DNA of 50,183 nucleotides, taken from the NCBI RefSeq assembly GCF_030656115.1, contig NZ_JAUSOO010000043.1:1-50183 (forward strand), read 5' to 3'. The notes under the pieces are model-generated. The model was given only the letters and a program-made list of their open reading frames with translations, made no database searches and was not told where the DNA came from. The position numbers and the translations under genes were made by a program. Below, piece by piece: positions 35,255 through 43,434 of the stretch. This DNA is from Hydrogenophaga sp. GTDB taxonomy: Bacteria > Pseudomonadota > Gammaproteobacteria > Burkholderiales > Burkholderiaceae_C. Numbering within the stretch: the first letter of the stretch is position 1; every line of letters begins with the position of its first letter.

Positions 35255-35281
35255 TGACTACCCTAGGGGGTAGGGTAGTCA
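35255..35281. promoter_or_regulatory. Perfect 27-bp palindromic CsoR-type operator
   Basis: TGACTACCCTA-GGGGG-TAGGGTAGTCA: 11-bp perfect arms around a G5 centre, the G-tract and TACCC/GGGTA layout known for CsoR/RcnR-family sites. It lies between the divergent DUF302 lipoprotein and the CsoR-like gene. A second palindrome TTGACA-TT-TGTCAA lies at 35194-35207. Confidence 0.8.
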
Positions 35282-35373
35282 AGCGCAAAACCGCAACGAT
35301 TAGGGATTGCATGCAAGCGTGCAAGGGCATTTCTTTGGCAAACTCAGGCATAGCCTCATTTACAGGAACCACC

Positions 35374-35700
35374 ATGGCAGTTACCCCAGCCAAAACCACG
35401 GCCGATGCAGCCACCGCAGCCCCCACGGCAGCCACCTACCGGTCCGAACACCAGCGCGACGTGATCAACCGCCTCAAGCGCATTGAAGGCCAGGTGCGCG
35501 GCCTGATCGACATGGTGGAAAGCGGTCGCCCATGCGAAGACGTGGCGCAACAGATGTCGGCCGCCCGCAAGGCCATGGACAAGGCCTTCTACCGCATGAT
35601 GGCCTGCTCGGTCATGGAAGCGGTGTCGGGCTCCGAGTCGGAAGTGGACACCTTCCGCGAAGTCGAACGCTCCACGCGCATTCTGGAAAAGTACGCCTGA
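35374..35700 (+). CDS. CsoR/RcnR-family repressor with non-canonical sensor residues
   Basis: 108 residues from ATG 35374 (AGGAA nine bases upstream). The all-helical DUF156 fold is clear: RDVINRLKRIEGQVRGLIDM, VESGRPCEDVAQQMSAARKA, then the core helix. Family sensors use Cys, His at +25 and Cys at +29 (CsoR), Cys and His (FrmR) or two Cys 29 apart (CstR). Here the first Cys is present, but +25 is Ser and +29 is Ala; a second Cys sits at +24 (MMACSVM). This suggests a different ligand, perhaps persulfide or another thiol-reactive signal. The N-terminal ~22 residues (Ala/Thr-rich) are a flexible tail. Confidence 0.88.
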   Translation: MAVTPAKTTADAATAAPTAATYRSEHQRDVINRLKRIEGQVRGLIDMVESGRPCEDVAQQMSAARKAMDKAFYRMMACSVMEAVSGSESEVDTFREVERSTRILEKYA

Positions 35701-35724
35701 TCCAGCGCGGGGTGGTCGCCAAAA

Positions 35725-35750
35725 GCCCGCATCAATGCGCGGGCGTTTTT
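35725..35750 (+). terminator. Rho-independent terminator after the CsoR-like gene
   Basis: Stem GCCCGC (35725-35730) and GCGGGC (35739-35744) with an 8-base loop, followed by GTTTTT. Confidence 0.8.
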
Positions 35751-35805
35751 GCATCAATGCGGCGCCTGCCAGGCTTTAGCATGCAGGCTCTGACAAGGAA
35801 CCCAC

Positions 35806-36513
35806 ATGGCGCTGCAACTCTACATTGGCAACAAAAATTATTCGTCCTGGTCCATGCGCCCCTGGGTGCTGCTGACGCAGGCGGGTATCGCGTTCGAAGA
35901 AATCATGATCCGCTTCGACTCGTTCGAGTCGAACTCCACCTTCAAACGGCAGCTGCGCGGCATCAACCCCGTGGGCAAGGTGCCGGTGCTGGTGGACGAC
36001 GGCTTTGCCGTGTGGGACACGCTGGCCATTGCCGAATACCTGGCCGAGCGTTTTCCTGAAAAAGCCCTGTGGCCCGCCGATGGGCGGGCACGGGCGCGGG
36101 CCCGCAGCGTGTGCGCCGAAATGCACAGCGGCTTTGGTGCGCTGCGCAGCCACTGCCCCATGAACATCGAAGCCAGCCTGCCCGAGGTGGGCCGCCTGAT
36201 CTGGCGCGACCAGGCCGGTGTGCGCGCTGACGTGGCCCGCCTGTGCGGCCTGTGGGGCGAGCTGCTGGCAGCGCAACCCGCGCACATGCCCGATGGCACC
36301 AGCCCGCTGCTGTTTGGCACCTTCAGCATTGCCGACGCCTACTTTGCACCGGTGTGCATGCGCCTGAAAACCTACGGCCTGCCCCTGCCGGCCGACCTGG
36401 CCGCCTATGTGGACCGCGTGGCCTCATTGCCTGGCGTGGTGGCCTGGGTGCAAGGCGCGTTGGCTGAGCACGACTTTCTGGACTTCGAAGAGCCTTACCG
36501 GCTGGGGCGCTGA
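35806..36513 (+). CDS. Glutathione S-transferase family protein
   Basis: 235 residues. The N-terminal thioredoxin-like domain (~1-80) starts LYIGNKNYSSWSMRPWVLL, where Ser rather than Tyr is the likely catalytic residue, and has the cis-Pro in NPVGKVPVLVDDGFAVWDTLA and the Glu-Tyr of IAEYLAERF. The all-alpha C-terminal domain follows, with GTFSIADAYFAPV. It probably conjugates or reduces electrophiles with glutathione; the natural substrate is unknown. AGGAA precedes the ATG. Confidence 0.9.
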   Translation: MALQLYIGNKNYSSWSMRPWVLLTQAGIAFEEIMIRFDSFESNSTFKRQLRGINPVGKVPVLVDDGFAVWDTLAIAEYLAERFPEKALWPADGRARARARSVCAEMHSGFGALRSHCPMNIEASLPEVGRLIWRDQAGVRADVARLCGLWGELLAAQPAHMPDGTSPLLFGTFSIADAYFAPVCMRLKTYGLPLPADLAAYVDRVASLPGVVAWVQGALAEHDFLDFEEPYRLGR

Positions 36514-36596
36514 AGCCCGCACGCCAGCTTGGGCGGTTCCCAGAATGCGGTGGCGGCCTTGCCGCCGGGCGGCAAACACGCTCTAAACTTCCCTGC

Positions 36597-37904
36597 ATGA
36601 AGATTTACCTGGTGGGCGGCGCGGTGCGCGACGCCCTGATGCAGCAAGACCCCACGGCCACCCCACCCGCCCACGTTGACCGCGACTGGGTGGTGGTGGA
36701 CGCCACGCCCAAGGCCATGCAAGCGCAGGGCTACCTGCCTGTGGGGCGCGACTTTCCGGTGTTTCTGCACCCGAAAACGCGCGAAGAATATGCGCTGGCC
36801 CGCACCGAACGCAAAACCGCGCCGGGCTACCACGGCTTCGCCTTCCACGCCGAACCCGGCGTGACGCTGGAAGACGATCTGGCGCGGCGCGACCTGACCA
36901 TCAACGCCATGGCAGTGAGCGAAGCCGAGGCCGACGACCCGGCCAACGCCTATGTCATCGACCCCTACGGCGGCCGCCGCGACCTGCAGGCCCGCGTGTT
37001 GCGCCATGTGACGACATCGTTTGCCGAAGACCCGGTGCGCATTTTGCGGCTGGCGCGGTTTGCGGCCCGCTTCCCCGACTTTTCGGTGGCCCCGGAAACG
37101 CTGGACCTGATGCGCCACATGGTGGACCACGGCGAGGTGGACCACCTGGTGCCCGAGCGGGTGTGGCAAGAACTGTCGCGCGGGCTCATGGAACAGCGCC
37201 CCAGCCGCATGTTTGAGGTGCTGCGCGCTTGCGGTGCGCTGGTGCGCCTGCTGCCCGAGGTGGACCGGCTCTGGGGCGTGCCCCAGCGCGCCGACTACCA
37301 CCCCGAAGTGGACACCGGCGTGCACCTGATGATGGTGCTGGACATGAGCGCCCGCCTGGCCGCGCCGCTGCCGGTGCGCTTTGCCTGCCTGGGCCACGAC
37401 CTGGGCAAAGGCACCACGCCGGCCGACGTGCTGCCGCGCCACATCGGCCACGAAGAACGCAGTGCCCAGCTGCTGCGTGGCCTGTGTGAGCGCTGGCGCG
37501 TGCCGCGCGAAAGCCGCGAGCTGGCCGACGTGGTGGCCCGCGAACACGGCAACGTCCACCGCAGCACCGACTTTGGCGCGGCCGCGCTGCTGCGCCTGCT
37601 GGAACGCTGCGACGCGCTGCGCCGCCCCGAACGGTTTGACGAGGTGCTGCTGGCCTGCGAATGCGATGCACGCGGGCGTCTGGGCTTCGAGGACAGCACC
37701 TATCCGCAGCGCGAGCTTCTGCTGCGCGCGCTGGCCGCAGCCAGCGCAGTGGACCCCGAACCGCTGGCCGCGCGGGTCACAGCCAGCCTGCCCGACGACG
37801 CGACTGCGCACAACCGCGCCCAACTGGGTCCGCGCATCGCACAGGCCATCCACAGTGCACGCTCGGAAGCGGTCGCCACGGCTCTCAATGTGCCCAGGGA
37901 CTGA
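36597..37904 (+). CDS. cca: CCA tRNA nucleotidyltransferase with HD domain
   Basis: 435 residues. It adds or repairs the 3'-CCA of tRNAs. The class II nucleotidyltransferase signature MKIYLVGGAVRD, with DRDWVVVDATP holding the metal Asp pair, covers ~1-140. The template region RRDLTINAMA (~95) and EDPVRILRLARFAARF (~143) follow. The HD domain (HLMMVLDMSARL, CLGHDLGKG ~260-270) gives phosphatase/phosphodiesterase activity as in the E. coli enzyme. Slightly longer than E. coli Cca (412 residues). Confidence 0.94.
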   Translation: MKIYLVGGAVRDALMQQDPTATPPAHVDRDWVVVDATPKAMQAQGYLPVGRDFPVFLHPKTREEYALARTERKTAPGYHGFAFHAEPGVTLEDDLARRDLTINAMAVSEAEADDPANAYVIDPYGGRRDLQARVLRHVTTSFAEDPVRILRLARFAARFPDFSVAPETLDLMRHMVDHGEVDHLVPERVWQELSRGLMEQRPSRMFEVLRACGALVRLLPEVDRLWGVPQRADYHPEVDTGVHLMMVLDMSARLAAPLPVRFACLGHDLGKGTTPADVLPRHIGHEERSAQLLRGLCERWRVPRESRELADVVAREHGNVHRSTDFGAAALLRLLERCDALRRPERFDEVLLACECDARGRLGFEDSTYPQRELLLRALAAASAVDPEPLAARVTASLPDDATAHNRAQLGPRIAQAIHSARSEAVATALNVPRD

Positions 37905-38068
37905 TTGAACCATCGGCACCGCCGGAATGGGCCTGAAAATGCCCTTACCGGTATCTGTATCCTGTTTGTCGTCTGGCGTCAACCCGCAGCTTCCCACCTC
38001 CCCAAAAAATACCCATGCCGGTATTCTGCTGATCTTCAACCACCAACATGGACCGAGGAGACAATCAG

Positions 38069-39352
38069 ATGCCACACGCTCAAACACAAGCACAGCACCC
38101 CATCCGCACAGCACTGGCGGCCGCCCTGATCGGAGGCATTGCCTTGCCCGCCGCCGCCACCAACGGCATGAATCTGGAAGCCTACGGGGCCAAGGCCGGG
38201 GGCATGGGCGGCGCCTCGTTCGCTTATGAAAACGGCAACTCGGCCATCATGAACAACCCGGCCACGCTGGGCCTGCGCCAAGAAGGCGGCAACATCGGCG
38301 TCGGACTGACGCTGCTGATGCCGGACGTGGCAACGCGAATGAACCACCCGTTGGCAGGTCCGATGACGGCGCCATCGGACGGTGACCAATACTGGATGCC
38401 CTCGCTGTCTTACATCCGCAAGTCGGGCAAGTTCACGTACGGCGCCGGCATGTTGGCCCAAGGGGGTATGGGTACCGAATACGGCAGCAGCTCTTTTCTG
38501 TCCAACGGCACCGGCCTGCCCATGCGTTCCGAGGTGGGACTCGGCCGCCTGATGTTCCCGCTGGCCTACAACGTCAACGACAACTTCACCGTGGCCGGCC
38601 AGCTGGACTATGTGTGGGCCAGCATGGACGTGCAAATGCTCATGCCCGACGGCTCGGGCCATGCCAGCTTCAGCGACAACAACGACTTCACGGGCGAAGC
38701 CGCTGGCAACGGCTGGGCGTTCAAACTGGGCGCCCACTACAAGGTCTCCTCTGCACTGGCCTTCGGTGCGGCCTACCACAGCAAGACCAACATCGGTGAC
38801 CTGCAAGGCAACGGCACCTTCACCATGCTCCCAGGGGGTATTCAGGTTCCTACGCAATTCAAGGTGGTGGACTTTCAGTGGCCCGAAACGTACGGCGTCG
38901 GCGTGGCCTGGCAGGCCACACCGACCCTGATGCTGGCCGCCGACATCAAGCACCTGGGCTGGAAGGACAGCATGAAAGATTTCCGCCTGGGCATGAACAT
39001 GGGCGGGGCCTGGATGGTGGGAGCAATGCCGCAGAACTGGAAAGACCAGACCGTCATCATGGTCGGCGGTCAGTACATGCTGGCACCCGGCCTGGCCCTG
39101 CGCGCCGGCTACAACCACGCCAGCAACCCCGTGCCCGATGGCACGCTCAACCCGCTGTTCCCGGCCACGATCGAGTCCCACTACACCTTCGGGGTGGGCT
39201 GGAATATCGGCGGAGGCCATGCGGTGGCGGCCTCGCTCGCCGTTGCGCCCAAGGTGACCCGCACCAACCCGAACATGTTCGGTGCCGGCATGCCCGGCAC
39301 GGTCTCGCACAGCCAGAAAACCCTGCGCGTGAACTACAACTACAGTTTTTGA
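38069..39352 (+). CDS. OMPP1/FadL-family outer-membrane transport protein
   Basis: 427 residues from ATG 38069 (GAGGAG seven bases upstream; ATG 38048 is an in-frame alternative). The signal peptide ends near AAAT. The conserved NGMNLEAYGAKAGGMGGASF, then SAIMNNPATLGL, is the FadL N-terminal hatch motif (NPA box). The C-terminus ends in NYSF, an aromatic terminal residue of outer-membrane barrels. These channels import hydrophobic compounds such as fatty acids or aromatic hydrocarbons. The leader contains two similar motifs (TACCGGTATCTG at 37944 and TGCCGGTATTCTG at 38015), possible regulator boxes. Confidence 0.88.
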   Translation: MPHAQTQAQHPIRTALAAALIGGIALPAAATNGMNLEAYGAKAGGMGGASFAYENGNSAIMNNPATLGLRQEGGNIGVGLTLLMPDVATRMNHPLAGPMTAPSDGDQYWMPSLSYIRKSGKFTYGAGMLAQGGMGTEYGSSSFLSNGTGLPMRSEVGLGRLMFPLAYNVNDNFTVAGQLDYVWASMDVQMLMPDGSGHASFSDNNDFTGEAAGNGWAFKLGAHYKVSSALAFGAAYHSKTNIGDLQGNGTFTMLPGGIQVPTQFKVVDFQWPETYGVGVAWQATPTLMLAADIKHLGWKDSMKDFRLGMNMGGAWMVGAMPQNWKDQTVIMVGGQYMLAPGLALRAGYNHASNPVPDGTLNPLFPATIESHYTFGVGWNIGGGHAVAASLAVAPKVTRTNPNMFGAGMPGTVSHSQKTLRVNYNYSF

Positions 39353-39548
39353 CGCCGGATGTGCAGACGCCACCCGGCGCAACCACCGGCCAAGCGGCTG
39401 TGCGGCTGAGAAGCTGAGAGGTTCCATGGCGCAGATCGGGCCCCGCGAAAACGCGGCGGTGGTCCGGTCGCGCCACACCCTGGTCATGCGGGTATGCCGG
39501 TGTGGCACAAGCCATCGCCAATGCCCCCTGTGCCGGGATAATGAGGGC

Positions 39549-40250
39549 ATGGCCCACCTCCTGATTGTTGAAGACGACGAACTGCTGCGCGACGGGCTGA
39601 GTGCCCAGTTGATGCAGGCCGGTCACCGCATCGACACCGCCGCCGACGGCCAACAGGCACTGCAGTTGCTGCAGACCGTGTTGTTCGACGGTGTGGTGCT
39701 TGATCTCGGTCTGCCCAAGGTGGACGGACTGACCGTGCTGCGCACCTTGCGCCAGCGCTTGCCGGCACTGCCGGTGCTGATCCTGACCGCGCGCGACGGC
39801 GTGGAAGACCGGGTGGCCGGCCTCAACGCCGGGGCCGACGACTACCTGACCAAACCCTTCAACCTGGACGAATTGCGGGCACGCCTGCAGTCCATGCTGC
39901 GCCGCGCCAGCCTGCCGGCGTTTGGCAACACCACGACCACACGGGGTGCTGGCGTGGGCCAGCTGCGGCTGGACCCGCAGCTGCCGCGCGCCTGGCTGGG
40001 CGACGAAGCGATTGACCTGACGCAGCGCGAATGGGCCTTGCTCGACCTGCTGGTGCGCCACAGCGGCCAGGTGGTGAGCCGCGAAGACGTGCTGGAGGCG
40101 TGGCAGTCAGACCCCGGCGAGCCGGGCACGGTGGCGTCGAATGCGCTGGAGGTGTATGTGCACCGCCTGCGGCGCAAGCTGGCGGGCGCGCCGCTGAACA
40201 TCCGCAATGTGCGCGGCCTGGGCTACATGCTGGAAACCACCGCCGCCTGA
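39549..40250 (+). CDS. OmpR/TctD-family response regulator
   Basis: 233 residues from ATG 39549. The receiver domain has acidic pocket residues EDD (8-10), phospho-acceptor Asp52 in VVLDLGLPKVDG, the conserved Thr in LILTARDG and Lys in LTKPF. A winged-helix DNA-binding domain (~140-230, LTQREWALLDLLVRHSGQVV, VYVHRLRRKL, IRNVRGLGYML) follows a linker with Thr/Gly. It works with the sensor kinase encoded 40 bp downstream. Confidence 0.94.
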   Translation: MAHLLIVEDDELLRDGLSAQLMQAGHRIDTAADGQQALQLLQTVLFDGVVLDLGLPKVDGLTVLRTLRQRLPALPVLILTARDGVEDRVAGLNAGADDYLTKPFNLDELRARLQSMLRRASLPAFGNTTTTRGAGVGQLRLDPQLPRAWLGDEAIDLTQREWALLDLLVRHSGQVVSREDVLEAWQSDPGEPGTVASNALEVYVHRLRRKLAGAPLNIRNVRGLGYMLETTAA

Positions 40251-40290
40251 GCGCTTGAGAGACTGAGAGTCCGCTTCGGCCGCTTTGCCC

Positions 40291-41688
40291 ATGCCCGCCC
40301 CCGCCCTGCTTTCGCTGCGCCGCCAGTTGTTGCTGTGGCTGCTGCTGCCCCAGCTGGTGCTGTGGGCCGGTGGCGGTCTGCTGACCTACCGCATTGCGCT
40401 GTCTTACGCCGAAAAAGGCATTGACCAGTCGCTCACCCAGTCGGTGCGGGCGCTGGCGCGGCAGGTCAAGCCGGTGGGTTCGGGCTTGCTGATCGACTTT
40501 CCCCGGGCCGCACAAGACGTGCTGGAGCAAGACCCGGACGACCGCATCAGCTACATGGTGTCGTCACCGCCTGGGCAGTTTTTGCTGGGCAACCAGCGCC
40601 TGCCCCAGCCCACCGAAACACCGGCCGGGCCCGGCGAACCCTTGCTGTACGGTGGCCTGCTGGACGGCAAGCCGCTGCGCATTGTGGCCATGGATGTGCA
40701 GTACGGCACAGGCGCCACGCCACAGACCCTGCGCGTGCAAGTGGGCAAGGGTATGGCGGTGCAACAGCGCATTGCCCGCGAACTGGTGGCCGACATGCTG
40801 GCGCCGCTGCTGGCGCTGGGCGTGCTGCTGAGCCTGCTGGTGTACGGCGGCATCCGCCGTGGGCTGGCGCCGTTGACGCGGCTCACGGCCCAGCTGGAAC
40901 ACCGCTCGGTGAACGCGCTGTCGCCCATTGGCATGACGCAGGCCCCCAGCGAAGTGCATGCGCTGGTGCAGGCGGTGAACGGCCTGCTTGACGAGGTGGC
41001 GCGCAGCGTGAACCAGGAAAAGCGCTTCATCAACGACGCCGCGCACCAACTGCGCACGCCACTGGCCGGGCTGATCAGCCAGGTGGAACTGGCCCAGCGC
41101 GAAACCACCGACCCCGCGCTGTCGCAGCGGCTGGCCAAGGTGCTCACCGGCGCCCAGCGCAGCGCCCACCTGGTGCACCAGCTGCTCACGCTGGCCCGCA
41201 CCGAAACGCGCGCCCGCAGCGAGCCGCTGGACCTGCCGGTGCTGGCGCGCGAAGTGGCCCGCGAATGGACACCCCGGGCGCTGGCCGCCGGCATGGACCT
41301 GGGCTACGAGGGCGAAGACCACCTGCTGATGCAGGGCGACCCGCTGCAACTGCGCGAAGCCATGGCCAACCTGATCGACAACGCGCTGCGCTACACGCCG
41401 CGCGGCAGCACCATCACCCTGCAGGTGCAGGCCCAGCCCAGCGGCGCGCTGCTGGCCGTGGAAGACAACGGCCCGGGCCTCAGCGACGACGACCGGGCGC
41501 ACGTGTTCCAGCGCTTCTGGCGCGCCAGCGAACAGCCCGGCGGCTGCGGTCTGGGCCTGGCCATCGTGCGCGAGATCGCCCGGCGCCACGGCGGCGACGC
41601 GACCGTGGCGCCGGTGCTCCCGCAGGGCTTGCGGGTGGTGCTGGCGCTGGATACACCAGCGCTCGCCCGCCCGAACGCCGGCCCCTGA
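40291..41688 (+). CDS. TctE-type sensor histidine kinase
   Basis: 465 residues from ATG 40291 (a TTG six bases earlier is possible). There are two membrane helices (~10-33 and ~170-190) around a periplasmic sensor domain. A HAMP-like linker, phospho-acceptor His252 in FINDAAHQLRTPLAGL, N-box NLIDNALRYTPRG, G1 VEDNGPGLS, F-box VFQRFWRAS and G2 GLGLAIVREIA follow. TctE homologues sense tricarboxylates, but no tripartite transporter genes are nearby; the FadL-like porin directly upstream may be its target. Confidence 0.94.
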   Translation: MPAPALLSLRRQLLLWLLLPQLVLWAGGGLLTYRIALSYAEKGIDQSLTQSVRALARQVKPVGSGLLIDFPRAAQDVLEQDPDDRISYMVSSPPGQFLLGNQRLPQPTETPAGPGEPLLYGGLLDGKPLRIVAMDVQYGTGATPQTLRVQVGKGMAVQQRIARELVADMLAPLLALGVLLSLLVYGGIRRGLAPLTRLTAQLEHRSVNALSPIGMTQAPSEVHALVQAVNGLLDEVARSVNQEKRFINDAAHQLRTPLAGLISQVELAQRETTDPALSQRLAKVLTGAQRSAHLVHQLLTLARTETRARSEPLDLPVLAREVAREWTPRALAAGMDLGYEGEDHLLMQGDPLQLREAMANLIDNALRYTPRGSTITLQVQAQPSGALLAVEDNGPGLSDDDRAHVFQRFWRASEQPGGCGLGLAIVREIARRHGGDATVAPVLPQGLRVVLALDTPALARPNAGP

Positions 41689-41777
41689 CCCGGCCCATCC
41701 GGCCCCCCGCTTTCCGTCTCGTATAGTCGCCCGACCGCATCCTGAGTCCCGAACCCCGCATACCGAATCCCCGAACC

Positions 41778-42287
41778 ATGCCCGAAAAACCCCTGCCCCA
41801 GCCACCCCGACCGCTCAGCCCCGAGGCGGAAGGTGCCGTGGAACTGCAGGCCGAGCCCGGGCACCTGATCCGCCGGGCGCACCAGGCGGCGGTGTCGACC
41901 TTTCATGAAACCCATGGCCGCCAGGTGACACCGGTGCAATACGCCATCCTGCGCGCGCTGCAGGACAGCCCTGGCATCGACCAGGTGACACTGGCCGACA
42001 AGGTGGCGCTCGACACCTCCACCACCGCCGACATCGCCACCCGGCTGGAGGCCAAGGGCTGGATCGTGCGCGAGCTGCTGCCGCGGCGCCAGCGCGCCCT
42101 GCGCCTCACGCCCGAAGGCGACGCCGTGCTGGCCCACATGCTGCCGCGTGTGGCGCCCATGTACCGCCAGCTGCTGGCGCCACTGGAGCCCGCCGAGCAA
42201 GCGGAATTCCTGCGCCTGTTGCGCAAGTTCGTGCAGTTCAACACCCCATCACCCAGCGACCCGGATTCGGGAAAACCCGAGGGCTGA
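41778..42287 (+). CDS. MarR-family regulator, probable vanAB repressor
   Basis: 169 residues. The winged HTH lies at ~50-125 (VTPVQYAILRALQDSPGIDQ, DTSTTADIATRLEAKGWIVR, RRQRALRLTPEGD). Pro-rich N- and C-terminal tails flank it. The gene precedes vanA by 88 bp; the vanA promoter carries an inverted repeat over its start point, so this protein is probably a repressor released by vanillate or a related aromatic acid. Known vanAB repressors of pseudomonads are GntR-type, so a MarR type is noteworthy. Confidence 0.88.
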   Translation: MPEKPLPQPPRPLSPEAEGAVELQAEPGHLIRRAHQAAVSTFHETHGRQVTPVQYAILRALQDSPGIDQVTLADKVALDTSTTADIATRLEAKGWIVRELLPRRQRALRLTPEGDAVLAHMLPRVAPMYRQLLAPLEPAEQAEFLRLLRKFVQFNTPSPSDPDSGKPEG

Positions 42288-42292
42288 ACCCC

Positions 42293-42346
42293 TTGCCACC
42301 AACCCTTGGCGTCCGTACAATGCACTTCATTCAGCATACTGAATGA
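42293..42346 (+). promoter_or_regulatory. vanAB promoter with overlapping MarR-type operator
   Basis: -35 TTGCCA (42293-42298), 17 bp, -10 TACAAT (42316-42321). The perfect palindrome TCATTCAG-CATA-CTGAATGA (42327-42346) sits on the expected transcription start, a classic repression layout. Confidence 0.8.
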
Positions 42347-42375
42347 CTCCACCACCACACCTTCGGAGACACCGC

Positions 42376-43416
42376 ATGTTCCCCCTCAACACCTGGTACG
42401 TCGCTGCCCGCAGCGAAGAAATCCCGTTCGACCGCCCGCTCGGCCGACGCATCTGCAACCAGCCCATGGCCCTGTTCCGCAACAGCGCCGGCCTGGTGGC
42501 CGCTGTGCTCGATTTCTGCCCCCACCGGGGTGCGCCGCTGTCGCTCGGCAAGGTGGAGGGCGACACCCTGGTCTGCGGCTACCACGGCCTGGCCATGGGC
42601 TGCGACGGCAAGACCGTCTCGATGCCCTGCCAGCGCGTGCGCGCGTTCCCGGCCATCCAGAGCTTCCCGGTGCACGAGGCGCACGGTTTCGTGTGGGTCT
42701 GGCCGGGCGACGCCGCGCTGGCCGACACCGCGCTGGTGCCCAAGTTCGAGTGGCAGGACAACCCCGCCTTCGGCTACGGCGGCGGCCTGTACCACATCGC
42801 CTGCGACTACCGGCTCATGATCGACAACCTGATGGACCTGACGCACGAGACCTATGTGCACTCGACCAGCATCGGCCAGAAGGAGATCGACGAAGTGCCG
42901 TGCCAGACGCGCGTGGACGGCGAGCACGTGATCACCGAGCGCTACATGGAAGGCATCGAGGCGCCGCCGTTCTGGAAGATGGCGCTGCGCATGAACGGCC
43001 TGCCCGATGACAAGCCGGTGGACCGCTGGCAGATCTGCCACTTCACGCCGCCCAGCCACGTGATGATCGAGGTCGGCGTGGCGCTGGCCGGCAACGGCGG
43101 CCACGCCGCGCCCGACGCGGTGAAAGCGGCCAGCTGGGTGGTCGACTTCATCACCCCCGAGACCGACACCTCGATGCACTACTTCTGGGGCATGGCGCGC
43201 AAGTTCAAGCCGCAGGATGCGTCGCTCACCGAGCAGATCCGCGAAGGCCAGGGCAAGATTTTTGCGGAAGACCTGGAGATGCTGGAGCGCCAGCAGAAGA
43301 ACCTGAGCGCCTTCCCGGACCGCAAGCTGCTCATGCTCAACATCGACACCGGCGGCGTGCAGTCGCGCAAGCTGATCGACCGCGCGCTCGCGGTGGAACA
43401 GCCAGCCACCGCCTGA
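42376..43416 (+). CDS. vanA: Vanillate O-demethylase oxygenase subunit
   Basis: 346 residues from ATG 42376 (CGGAG at -11). VanA oxidatively removes the methyl group of vanillate to give protocatechuate and formaldehyde, using electrons from VanB. The Rieske motifs CPHRGAPLSLG and CGYHGL (about residues 47-72) bind the 2Fe-2S centre. The mononuclear iron ligands lie in MIDNLMDLTHETYVH, the D-x2-H-x4-H pattern. N-terminal MFPLNTWYVAARSEEI is typical of the family. Similar Rieske enzymes demethylate syringate or other methoxybenzoates, so the exact substrate should be read as vanillate-type. Confidence 0.92.
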   Translation: MFPLNTWYVAARSEEIPFDRPLGRRICNQPMALFRNSAGLVAAVLDFCPHRGAPLSLGKVEGDTLVCGYHGLAMGCDGKTVSMPCQRVRAFPAIQSFPVHEAHGFVWVWPGDAALADTALVPKFEWQDNPAFGYGGGLYHIACDYRLMIDNLMDLTHETYVHSTSIGQKEIDEVPCQTRVDGEHVITERYMEGIEAPPFWKMALRMNGLPDDKPVDRWQICHFTPPSHVMIEVGVALAGNGGHAAPDAVKAASWVVDFITPETDTSMHYFWGMARKFKPQDASLTEQIREGQGKIFAEDLEMLERQQKNLSAFPDRKLLMLNIDTGGVQSRKLIDRALAVEQPATA

Positions 43417-43434
43417 CGCACCGGCCGAACCACC

